A stretch of DNA of 64,000 bases, taken from Symsagittifera roscoffensis (Eukaryota > Xenacoelomorpha > Acoela > Convolutidae). The DNA lies in NCBI RefSeq assembly GCF_963678635.1, contig NC_087066.1, positions 16,225,949 to 16,289,948 of the forward strand, given 5' to 3'. Position numbers and translations under genes: made by a program. Positions 21,439-31,567 of this stretch are shown here, piece after piece. A model generated the notes under the pieces. It worked only from the letters and a program-made list of their open reading frames with translations, was not told the DNA's origin and searched no databases. Every line of letters begins with the position of its first letter. Position 1 is the first letter of the stretch.

Positions 21439-22180
21439 TGGCTTTGTGTATTCTCAGAACCTTGCAGGTGGTTCTGAAAAGATCCAATTTGCGGCTCATT
21501 TTTACGTTGCTCAGCTGCTCAGGAGTCGGCACGGCCGTCTCCTGTTTACTTGTGTCCGCGTTAGCCTCCAACCACCTCACTGCCAGCATGGCACTAACCA
21601 CCACGATTGACACCTGTTGATTCTGATCGGGCAACCCCGTAGAGTACAACTCCTTCACGTCCCATACTTTCCGCATCAGATTCCCGCGTTTGGGGTAACA
21701 TAACGTCTGCGCCAAGCAGTGGCAAGGATACTCCCCATGGGTCATTAGTATGTTCCCTCGGGTCCGATACCCTGAGGCTCCCAGCAACGGTTCCACTTCC
21801 AACATTATTCTATGCACCTCGTCCTTTTCTTCTATGGTGGGGAATTCAGTGGGTAACGCTCCACTCGCTTTTTGCTTCTGGAACTCGCTCACATTACCTT
21901 CGTTCAACCTCATGAACTCTTCAGCCACTACGCCTTGCAACTCGCCTTCAGATCTCTTCGGGACTGCCCAAAAGATCTTTGCCAACAAATCATATGACGT
22001 CTCCGTCATTCTGGCCAACCTCACGCACTTTGGCACAGAGAAACGTTGGTCAATCAACACCTGCTGCGTCCCGGCATCCATCACCACCATGTGTGAAGGA
22101 TACCTACAATATGGTGCAATATGGTGCGGAGCTCGAACCCACCAGATATTTTGAACCAGTAGGTCTATGATAGGCCTCAC
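21439..22180 (-). pseudogene. Second block, 3'-most ORF fragment, truncated by the gap
   Basis: Reads about 245 codons before the N run, including WVRAPHHIAPYCRYPSHMVV and AVRWLEANADTSKQETAVPT. No family recognised. It overlaps the preceding frame (22104-22439) in a different phase: that frame ends VGSSSAPYCTIL while this one reads WVRAPHHIAPYC over the same DNA. It is probably the continuation of one long reading frame after an indel. The C-terminus is in the gap. Confidence 0.45.
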
Positions 22181-23999
22181 TATCCTTCAGATTCATTTCA
22201 TTTTCAAGAGCTTCTCGCCAGCCTCCAATCTTCTGCTCTGTCTGCAATGCTCCAGGGAATACTTCCACACTGAGTGACGTCACTAGCTCATGGGCACGCT
22301 CCAGGCGCTCAAGCGATTCTATCGAGCTCGTCATGCTACAAAATCCCAAGGCAGTGGTCAAGTTTACATCCGTCACCCCATGACAGTCCGCGACCAACTC
22401 CATGCCACTCTTATCCGACATGCTCAATCTTCCGTACAATCTTGTCAGTTGTCAATGCTGCTCGCTCAGCGTGATCAGGCAGTGTCCCAAGTTGCAAACA
22501 TGTCCTTCCATCCCACTATGTTGAGCTAAACAGGTGCCTGGCCTCAACCAATTGCTCGATTGACTTTCCTCGGATGGCTCCGTGGATGGGTTGCTCTTTC
22601 GCTTCGTCACCCTCATGGCCAGCAGATGGTGTATCATGGCCAGATCATGTAGACTCGCGTCATCATCCAGGTCTAACGTGACATCCGCCGTCATGTCCCA
22701 GATTAAACCGGCGTTAGGATGGGGACACCAAGAAGGCTTCATGAGTTCCCACATGGTCACTAGGCTGGTTTTCAAGGGACCGTCCCAAGAACCACAATCA
22801 AAACTCAATTGCCCCTTCAGCTCGGGAACCGAGGGTTCGACCACTCGTTCTTCTAAAACAATTCCCAGCTTCTGTTGTTCCACCATCAGCATTCCAATCT
22901 CCTTAATCCGTTCGACCCAGAAATTGAGCACTATGACTTGCTCATAGTCGAAGTACGCTTCCCTGGCTTCTTCATTCACGAAGGGATTATACGCCATCCC
23001 CGGTATGCCAGACACATATTGGAACGACTTCAGTTTCCCTAGTGCTGCAAAGTTTTTCTGTCTCCTGGCTGTTTCAATCAACTACCGGCTCACTTTCAAT
23101 CCCTTGTTGGAATATCTTCTCACTTCTTCCAACTTGCGATAGCTCTCCATGTCGTTCAACTCCCTATTTGGTACAACCAGCGGCATATCCTGATATAGCT
23201 CCAGGAGTGCCCTAAAGAAGTTTCTTTCGCAATCAACTCCCTTTTGCCGAATGATCTTTATGCATTCTCCCAAAACAGGAGTGGGGATACGATCCACCAC
23301 GAACCTTACAAAGCAAAGGGCATCCTTACGCTTAGCCCAGGCTATCGAAGAATCGTCTTTTGAAATCAACGCTCGCAGGGCTTCCATCAACTCCAGCTCC
23401 TGTTCCTTTGATTTCAAATCATTACTGGCTTCATATTCCGCCTTCTTGATGCCCATCAAGCACCAAGCCAACCGCACTTGCAGGTCAGTTCTCATGCACG
23501 GGTGAGCCAGGTACGCTGCCACCGTCGCAGGTGCATGCATCGTCTCGTCGAAGTATCTTTGGAGGGCCGCCCTCCAAGAGATTTCCAGTAGCTTTTCCAG
23601 CCCGATTTCGTTCGCCTCCGAGGACATTATCGTGCCGTATTCTTTCCGATTTAAGTTAGAATACTCCGTAAGCCCTTTCAGATATTCCTGCATGGCTCGT
23701 TTCTCGCTCCAAGCCATCAGGTGTCCTCTCGCGAAGTTCCTCGACTTCAACATCTCCACATAACCCCCTGCTGGATCTCCCATGTGGACCGATTCCGGCA
23801 CAGTGACTCGACTGTACTCGACCACGTCGAGTTGTCCCTCTAGTTTCATCTTGGCCATGTTGGTTCGCGAGGTCCTGTGATCATCAAGTCCTCCAGATCC
23901 ACACTGACTGATGATCTCCATCTCTAGCTTAGTGTCTGCTAGGGTTCGTGCAGTCTTCTTTGATTTCGTGGCTGTTGTGGTCAGACCTGCCAAGAGCAT
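22104..23999 (-). pseudogene. Second block, hypothetical ORF with two in-frame stops
   Basis: Three stretches in one phase, separated only by stop codons: 23082-23999 (305 codons), 22452-23081 (209 codons, starting at ATG right after the stop) and 22104-22439. The residues are ordinary globular-protein sequence, for example DALCFVRFVVDRIPTPVLGE and ELYQDMPLVVPNRELN. No family recognised. It is best read as one protein of more than 600 residues interrupted by nonsense changes. It is placed downstream of the SGNH protein and in the same orientation. Confidence 0.45.
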
Positions 24000-25041
24000 A
24001 GGGGGTATCAGGTTCTCTTTTTCTAACCCCGGTCAGTGTCGCACCATCTCCTTGCCCGCTCTCGCCTGAACGACCTGCGCTCGTCAAAGAGGCCACCACT
24101 GTACTGGCTTTCGACTTCACCACCCTCTGATTCACGGCTCGACTTCCTGTCTTCCCTTTCAGTCGCTTCAGCCCTTTTCTGGCTCGTCTGACAGGTAATT
24201 TCTTCGTGACCTGCTGGTCATCGGCACTGTCCTCTGTAACTGACTCGGTTATATCATCAGACTCTATGGAGTTCATTATCTTCTCCAGGACCTCACGCAT
24301 AATGGGTTGGTTCAATCCCACCTTCATTATGGACTGCGTCCCATATCGTCGTATCACGTCCCATGACCTTTACATGAAGTTCACTCGGTTCCAGGTTGCC
24401 CCTGTCTTGCTTTCTAGTTCACTTTGGTATCTCTCCCATTCCTCTTCCGGTAGCGTACTCAGGAAGGATACCCTCATTGACTCTTCAATCTTTCTCCTCC
24501 TTGGTGACTCATGGAGCAGTCTCTGTGGATCCCTATTTCGGCACTCTCTCGCCTGACTTATTGGGTCCATCGGGGATAAGTCGGCCGACGCCTCCTTTGT
24601 AGGGGACATGAAAGACGATGGCGTCATCAGAAACAGACTACCATCGACTTCCCCGTCGTCGTCTTCACTAAACCGGTACTCCAGGAAGTCTCTCTCTAAC
24701 GCTCCTAGATCCGTCTCACCCGGCTTTTCTGTCTTTCCCCCGATGTCTTCATCGTCCTGATCCATCAACTCATCGTCATCCGCATCAGGTTTTGGCTTAG
24801 GTCCTGAAGGGCCTTGTCGTCTGTCTACGCCCGAGTCCGGCCGCGCCGGTACGGTCAGGTCTCCTGCGTGATAGAACAATTCATCATTCACCAGGAATTC
24901 TACGGACTCCTCGCCATGTGGTGCCAGGTCCTCTATCGTTATGTATGAGCCTCCTCTGCACTCCTTTGCCACTTCCAGCATCACTACTTTCACTTCTCCT
25001 GACCACCTCAGTCTTGATAAGTCATCTGTGGGAGCATACAC
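23929..25041 (-). pseudogene. Second block, acidic hypothetical ORF with an in-frame TAA
   Basis: Frames 24370-25041 and 23929-24357 are in the same phase, separated by a TAA at 24370-24372. The first part has an acidic, low-complexity stretch (DADDDELMDQDDEDIGGKTE) and is likely disordered. The second has basic stretches (KKLPVRRARKGLKRLKGK). The phase changes at 23929-23999 to the next ORF. Upstream another in-frame TGA sits just before the first codons (near 25048). No function recognised. Confidence 0.4.
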
Positions 25042-25187
25042 CTCGTTTCACACCTCAGCCGAGATCTCTGGTCTCCTGGAAGGTGGTTCTTTGACCTTTT
25101 TCCTGCTCCAACATCAGGAAATGTGAAGTCAAATGTGTGCGCGGCTGCAACGTTCCAACTGATGAAGCGCGGCTCCATCCCTTCACT

Positions 25188-26201
25188 CTACTTCAGCATT
25201 TTCCTCTCTGCATCACGAGCTGCTCCGATGCGAGGGGCAATGATGGGAGATGTGGCTCCCAACAACATCCTCCTTATCGGTGGGTATTGAGGACAATGAT
25301 CCGGCAGCGACCTGGACCCGGAAAGCCACGCTTGCTGGTTCTCTTTCACGTGTGCGTAGGCCTCTGGCAAAAGTGGTACTCTCATTGCCGCTCCTGAATC
25401 GAACAGCCTATCATCGCTGACCAGCCCTCTCAGCTCCTTCTGCTCCACCCAATTCAGCACGGAACAATCTACGACTGAGACCAGGTTGACATTAAACACA
25501 GAATTCCTGTATGCCTTGACTTGCACGTCCGGGAACACGAAAGACATCAGCGGTCCATACACCATCGTGACGAATTCCCGCAGTCCGTGAATCAGAGCCA
25601 ACGGATCGATCCGCATCATTACAGCCAGATCTGTCAGCAAGGGCATGCCACAATACTGTTTACACCCACTCGCATCCGTCGCCACCTTATCTTCTCCCGT
25701 GACACTTCTGTTCTGTTGCAAGATATATTGGAGCAGGAGAGTCCTCCAGTCTTTATTTTTCCTGAGCGAGGCGGTTTCCAACTGCGCGTTGAACTCACGA
25801 CTCGTCCACTGGAGTTGTTCGGGGTAACGCAGCAGCACAAGCAATTCACCCAGCCGACCATAGGTCATGGCAATCAGAGTCAGGAGTCCATCCAATCTCA
25901 AATCTGCCAACGCTTGGGTAAAGAGATTTGCCGGCCCCTTCACGAAATTCTCATGACCAAATGTCACGTACAGGGCTAATATCAGGCCAATCGACAGCTT
26001 CCTGATATCCTTGACGAAGCTCGCGATCAGGTTCCGCCATGCCCTCGGATAGCACGTCGACAGGAAGGATGGCGTCCATCCCACTCCCATTCCACCCAAG
26101 ATAGCATCTGATCGTTCATATTGTGCCCTCGTGACCAGTACGTCAGCTTGGAACTTGTCCAACGACATCGTGTTCACATCCTGCATCAATTTCAACATCA
26201 T
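25188..26201 (-). CDS. Second block, hypothetical 337-codon ORF after the SGNH protein
   Basis: An uninterrupted frame overlapping the end of the SGNH ORF by 59 bases in another phase. It could be a continuation through a frameshift or a separate overlapping gene starting at tandem ATGs (26196-26201). It is rich in Leu and Val with helical character (KLSIGLILALYVTFGHENFV, LLTLIAMTYGRLGELLVLL). One or two hydrophobic stretches are seen but no clear membrane topology. No family recognised. It ends KMLK-stop at 25188. Confidence 0.45.
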   Translation of the reverse strand: MMLKLMQDVNTMSLDKFQADVLVTRAQYERSDAILGGMGVGWTPSFLSTCYPRAWRNLIASFVKDIRKLSIGLILALYVTFGHENFVKGPANLFTQALADLRLDGLLTLIAMTYGRLGELLVLLRYPEQLQWTSREFNAQLETASLRKNKDWRTLLLQYILQQNRSVTGEDKVATDASGCKQYCGMPLLTDLAVMMRIDPLALIHGLREFVTMVYGPLMSFVFPDVQVKAYRNSVFNVNLVSVVDCSVLNWVEQKELRGLVSDDRLFDSGAAMRVPLLPEAYAHVKENQQAWLSGSRSLPDHCPQYPPIRRMLLGATSPIIAPRIGAARDAERKMLK

Positions 26202-29200
26202 ACCCGGCTAACTCCCGGGCATCAAACAAGTTCTTCAAATACGCGTGTATCTCTTTGATCACTACCGGCGCATGCTCGAAAGCGTCCTCTCCCAAGGTAC
26301 ACAGTCTTGGTGACAAGTACAACCATAAGTTGTTGTGCGGCTTCGTGCGCAAAGCCATTGCCATGAGATCTTCTTCCGCTGACGTCATGTTTTTCCTGAC
26401 TGTCCTTCCCTGCTCATTCTCTGCGTGATCCATCTGCCTGAACCAGAGATCATCAGCCACCTGTTGTACTAACAGATGATCGTCATTTACCCCTGGTCTT
26501 AACTTCAGCAACCTGGCGAAGTTGGACAGCTCCAACCCCAGAACCTCATCTAACACCAACCGAGTTGTGCTACAATCTTTGAGTCCCTGTATGGCGTTGG
26601 AAATATCAGCCCAAACGGCAGGAAGCTCAGATCGGGATGGGTAATAATTGTTAGGGTCTACCATTCTGTTCGGGGCAGGAGTTTTTACGTTGAACCGTCC
26701 CTCCGCGATCGTCGTGACCATCGTGTACACAAACTGAAGGGGTTCTGGCAACGCAGCGTACCCGGGTGACAACACAAAGACCACCTTCACTACATTTTGG
26801 GTGAAACGTTGTTTTGCTGCTGTTTCTACCTCAGCCATCGCCGAGAGCAATGTCCTTATCGCCTCTCCTATGACCTCATTGCTCGGGATCGACCCATCCG
26901 TCAGACGGGACAACAACCCCCTGCTTTGCAGATGATCATTCGAGCCTGCAACCACTATCACCTGCGGCTCCATGCTGACCACCCTTCGCACACTTATCAT
27001 CATGCCTATTGACTGTCCCCAGTCCAATTTAGGCGCCGTCAAGAAAATCACGTCGGGCCAAAACAGAGAACGGGGCGTGTAGAGATAGTCCGAACTCGCC
27101 ACTATCAGGTACTTGGCAGCTTTCATATCCAAGGGATCATAAGCGGAAAACAGGCCATCACCGACTGGGGCCTTCACTTCTCCGTATCTCCTGTCATCTC
27201 CATCCACCGTGGTCGCTCGGGGGTAGTCTCTTGAATATTCGCCAGGCGTCTGACCGGGTGTCTTAGCAAACTGCCTGTACATCTTGTGATGCTTGAAATT
27301 AGGCTTGCTATCTGTCTGAAACTTGCCCTTACGATCAGGTGGCGTCAGTTCCCTGGCTCTCTGGCGGACGTCCGTAAGAGACCGGGTATTCAGAGGTCCA
27401 AAATTGTTGTCCTGAGGCAATCCATTCAAGTCTGCATGCTGGAGCGTGGTCGTGGAACTGAACTGCTCCTGATCTGCTAGCAGCCAATCCACACCTGGTA
27501 TTCGATATAGTCGCGACACTGTGGGTCCTTCTCCGCCGATCATTCTCATTGCGTCCTCCCGGCACGTCAAGGTATTCATGTTCAACTTCGTTGACATGTC
27601 CGTCTTGTACTGTCCCCAATGACTAGGGTCTGATCGGTTCCAAAGCAGCACGCTGCCTGGTTCAACTCCCTCCGCTGGCACGGCGCTCGTAGACGGTCCT
27701 TCTACTGAAGCAGGGTTCGCCGTAGCGGGCGGGTCGTTCCTCCTAGACACGGTCTGGGAGTTATTCCTGTTCTGATCAACTGATCTCCCGAGTCGGCTTT
27801 CAAGCGGTTGTGTTCTGGGAGGAGGAGCAGTCCCTAGCCTCTCTCTTACGTTTGAGCTCGGAGCTATGGGTGCAGCTGTAGCCGCCTCCATTGCCAAGGG
27901 CCCTAGGCGGTTGACGAGGGATTCGGGCACGCTCGCCCTTATTCTATTTCCTCCGGTCGAGCTGGTCCAAGCCAGAGAACTGGTCGCCCTCGACTCCTGC
28001 TCCACTTCCCTCAACTGCGTCTGAAATACGTCATTGATCCAGTGTCTCCCTTGTTGGGTGTTGAAATGTATTCCATCTCTGGTAAGCGCGATGTGATCAA
28101 TCATGCGCAGCATGTTCTCGAGATCCAGAAGTCGCAGCTCGCCAGGGTTGTTTCTCACCAGACTGCGGATCATTTCGTTCCATCGTGTCACGTTGCCATT
28201 CATAAAATCTGCCACTGTGGTGCCCACCATCGGGTTCTGTGGTATCGTGCACAGCACCACAAGCTTGGGCCTATACTTCTCCTTTAGTTCGTTCAGGAGG
28301 CATACCAATAGAGGCTCCCACTTGCTCTCCGGAGTCACTGGGGCTCTAGAGACGTCGTTGGTTCCCAGCATTATTACCAGCGTATCCAGGTAATCTTCGC
28401 TCTGGAACTCCATCATCTTGATGACCTGAGCCACTGAGGCTCCTCCAAAGGACAGAGCGGTAGTCTGACCATAGACGAAGATCTCATTCAGATCCCTCAC
28501 CAAGCTGTCTCCTATGATCAAGTGGCGATTCCCTGGGGGAATTACCTGGTCGCTCGTAGCGGGGTTCCAGCTCATGTCATTCAGGCAGGATCGAGGATGC
28601 TCCGCGGCCACTTGCGTGAACTGGTGACGTGCCATCAGATTCTTCCTAATGTCTACCACGCGTGACTTTTGAAAGGTTCCGCCATGCGCAGTCCCCGAGG
28701 ACGCTACCGTGCGGGGTGCTCGCTCCGAACTATTGGATGAATAATCACGATGTTGGGAAGGAATGATCCTACCCAATGTCCGCCCAGTGGTTCTGTTGAT
28801 CTCATCCATTGTTGCTCTGGCCACTCGATTGAATGATTCTTGGAACTGGGGAGCGAGATAGGTGTCAGAAGGGTCTGGTATCGTGTTCCTCTGACTGGGA
28901 GCAGACTGTTGTGTCTGCTGAGGAGCCTCGGGCCCTCTCGATGTACACAGCTCCTGTACTCTTGTCTTGGGGCGTGTGTCCCTGGATCCCTCCGAGGACT
29001 TCATTGTCGCCAGAACCTCCTGTGACACTTGGCTCACCTTTGCCATATAAAGCTCCTTCAGGTGCTTTATTTCATCCTCTTTGTAGGCCACCTGCAGATC
29101 CTCGTACTTCTTTTTCCATTCGTCTCTTTCTCGAGCTATCGCCCTATACTCCTGGAGTTTGGCACACAGCTCACTCTGATCTCTCTCTTTCTTCTCCAAC

Positions 29201-29688
29201 GTCTCAATCGTCTCCGACGTCTGGATCTCTATTTCGCTCACCCTCACTCTATTCGGAGGAGGAGCAGCTGTTGGAGAGTCGACTGAATGTGACGGGCCTG
29301 GCCCATCACGTTGTCTTTTCCCTCCGATGAGCGGCTGCGCAGGTTGGATCGGCAAGGGCATCTCACCTAGCCAGTGGTCCCTCTGTTCACCTAGTCCTGG
29401 CTCACGAGCTAGGTCGTGGCCAGACATTTCTCCACGCCGCCATCTCATCAGTCGGTTTCGACCTCTCTCGGCGGTCCCGGACTCGCCGAGGGCCAATATC
29501 TACACCACTTCTGTAGGGCAATTCCCTCGACCCTCTCGTCCTAACGCATTTAGGAGCGCGACCACAAACATCGCCAGCCCCGGGTCTTCTCGTGTAAAGT
29601 CACAATCGATCAGCCGCTGATAGATCTCGTCTAGAGTCGCTCCTAGACTCGCTGAGAGGAATTCCATTAGTTCGTTCGTGTCACCCAT
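26143..29688 (-). pseudogene. Coiled-coil SGNH/GDSL hydrolase protein with a second SGNH-like region
   Basis: The frame starts at ATG 29688 and runs 1182 codons with a single TAG at 29500-29502 after 62 codons. A coiled coil (EKKERDQSELCAKLQEYRA onward) lies near 29000-29250. An SGNH hydrolase domain follows with GDSL (28501-28512), GTND (28354-28365) and DGIH (28066-28077), giving the Ser, Asn and Asp-x-x-His residues of an esterase site. A second SGNH-like region near 26700-27100 has AGSND (26935-26946) but no convincing Ser or His block, so it may be inactive. SGNH hydrolases cut ester bonds, and CR1/L2-type LINE ORF1 proteins combine coiled coil and esterase. The role here is unknown. Confidence 0.65.
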
Positions 29689-30101
29689 TTCTTATCGTGT
29701 TGTTTCTTGTTATCGTGTAGTTTCTTCCGGCTCGTTTGATTCAATGAATTCAATAAACAATTTCTGATCAATCAAGATCTAAAAAACAATTCGCGACTTA
29801 CACTCATCATTTTTGGATAAGACATCATTCAAACCTTTAAAACTTTTCATTGAAATTCTCTTCTCGATTCTGACTTAAAAATTTAGCACCAAGGTGGATC
29901 GTCCACCGGCATCTTTGCCAGGGTAGCACAAATGAGCGCTGTCACCTTGACTACCTGGAGTATTCTAGGTGTTTCATGACACAAAACATAAAACATATCA
30001 TAACAATAACATAAAATATAAACCTCATACATGTACACTATCACATACGAACATAATCCCTAATAGCTAAGCTAAACTTTATCCTAATCTAAAACTTGAC
30101 C
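29689..30101 (-). promoter_or_regulatory. Structured AT-rich spacer between the two coding blocks
   Basis: No coding frame. Just upstream of the ATG at 29688 the phrase AGAAAC-ACACGATAA occurs twice in a row, 16 bases apart. At 29890-29958 two complementary pairs interleave: CAAGGTG (29890) with CACCTTG (29943), and CCAGGGTAG (29918) with CTACCTGG (29951). Two small hairpins (29893-29907 and 29908-29919) compete with the first pair. This could be a pseudoknot-forming RNA, an internal entry site or a subgenomic promoter. Function is inferred only. Confidence 0.4.
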
Positions 30102-31166
30102 CTAATTCCTATCAAGTAAACTTAATGAAAACCACTTATCGCCGAATGCAGTTCCTAGCATATGCTCAGATAGTATTTTTTTATGTAAGTAAACCTCTAT
30201 GTCAGTATCTGAAAAAATCACATGTACAAGGGCGTACAACTCTCTCGGATGTAGCTTTCCCCTATTAGGATCATATACTGGTAACGAGAGAGAGGTCATT
30301 CCTCTCTCAACCAGAAAATCCCTAAGTCGGGTCAAGGCCAATACCAAGCTCTCTGGATCTACGTGTTGCCTATCAGTGGCCTTGGTAACCAGGAAACACA
30401 AATATTTCCCCGGTATCTGTGATGCAACAGGGGGCAGCGCTATCATCCCTCCCACACCAGGCCTCTGTTTCCATAAAAATTCGATGTTCTTATACCTTCT
30501 TTTGAAATCAGCCGCTAGTGCTGTTTTGAAGCTTACGTCCGCGGTTATCGCTATAGCACATGTGCGTTCCGTGAGTATGAAATCGCTGTCCGTTATGACG
30601 ATATTGTTTGAATAATGGTTCGGTAGGTCAAAATACGATTCAAAAATTTGTCCAAAAGGTGGTTTTCTAGCATTCTCGCCCTCTGTCTCTAGTTCTCCGG
30701 TTTCTCTTGCCGATTTCAATTTTTTTATTATCAGATTTTCGGTGTGGGTGAGTCCTACCCCCACTCCCCGGACAAAAATATCCATCGACGTCCCCGTTGA
30801 TCGCCCAAAGTCTAGGAGATCGAGTTTGGATTGTGGAACACGTAGAGGAGCATCTGGGGCGACCCAGTTGGACTCGGTATTGTCATGACTGACGTATTTG
30901 ATGCCGTCTTTATCGACCTCCTGAATAGTCAGGATCGTCCCTTTTGGATCTGTCGGCAGATCATGGAGCCATTCGAGCACCCGCAAGTTCTTTAGTTCTT
31001 GCTCATGAGTCTGTTCCGCTTCTGGTTCGAACTCCACTTCCGGTTCTGATCGATCATCGATCCAATCCTGATCCATGTCATTCACCAAGTCGACATCTTC
31101 TTGCACCGCCACTTCGTCCAGTCCTACCAGCGAATCCATCATATCACTTACAACTATCCTGTCCAC
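30102..31166 (-). CDS. Pol C-terminal macro domain (TARG1/OARD1-like)
   Basis: A 354-codon frame ending Pol. The N-terminal 110 residues are acidic and probably disordered. From about residue 190 the pattern follows macro domains: AIAITADVSFKTALAADFKRRY, YLCFLVTKATDRQHVD, LVLALTRLRDFLVERGMTSL, LPVYDPNRGKLHPRELYALV, then DTDIEVYLH at the end. Macro domains bind or remove ADP-ribose. The glycine loops of TARG1 (GAGIA and GCGLD) are replaced by KTALA and DPNRGKL, so catalysis is uncertain. In the adjacent phase the integrase tail runs in through KYTPYGEDFVVDRIVVSD, so this is probably a Pol extension rather than a separate gene. Confidence 0.7.
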   Translation of the reverse strand: MDRIVVSDMMDSLVGLDEVAVQEDVDLVNDMDQDWIDDRSEPEVEFEPEAEQTHEQELKNLRVLEWLHDLPTDPKGTILTIQEVDKDGIKYVSHDNTESNWVAPDAPLRVPQSKLDLLDFGRSTGTSMDIFVRGVGVGLTHTENLIIKKLKSARETGELETEGENARKPPFGQIFESYFDLPNHYSNNIVITDSDFILTERTCAIAITADVSFKTALAADFKRRYKNIEFLWKQRPGVGGMIALPPVASQIPGKYLCFLVTKATDRQHVDPESLVLALTRLRDFLVERGMTSLSLPVYDPNRGKLHPRELYALVHVIFSDTDIEVYLHKKILSEHMLGTAFGDKWFSLSLLDRN

Positions 31167-31567
31167 GACGAAATCCTCGCCGTACGGTGTGTATTTCTTC
31201 TAGTTTTTTCCTCTCTTGCTCGGCGTGTTTCCATGGTGAGAGGAAAGTCAGGCTGTATTCCTTTGTCAATTTCAATTTGTTCCGGGCAGTCCCAGTCTTC
31301 CTCGGCATAAGGTAGAGTTTCAATGTCCACCTTTACTCGCTCGGTCAACTCCAGGTCCAGTGGTAGGTCGCAATCGTCCACCACCTCATTCCCGTCGTTT
31401 TTGTCGCGAGCACCCCTTTCATTCACCTCACAAGCAGGATCCACTATCAAATAGTCTCCTTCTTGCATGTCCGCTGGGTGTTTTCGTAGTGAGCTGCTCT
31501 TCCAGTGCTCAACCGATAAAAACGACATCCTTGGTGCACCTCTGTTATCTGAAATGGACCACGCCAT
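31154..31567 (-). pseudogene. Pol: acidic linker between integrase and macro domain
   Basis: This frame picks up where the integrase frame ends (phase change near 31450-31500) and reads DMQEGDYLIVDPACEVNERG, then LPLDLELTERVKVDIETLPY, a very acidic stretch. It ends at 31154 beside the start of the macro frame, again needing a phase change. It is probably a flexible linker of the Pol polyprotein. The two phase changes within 400 bases are either indels or read errors. Confidence 0.55.
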
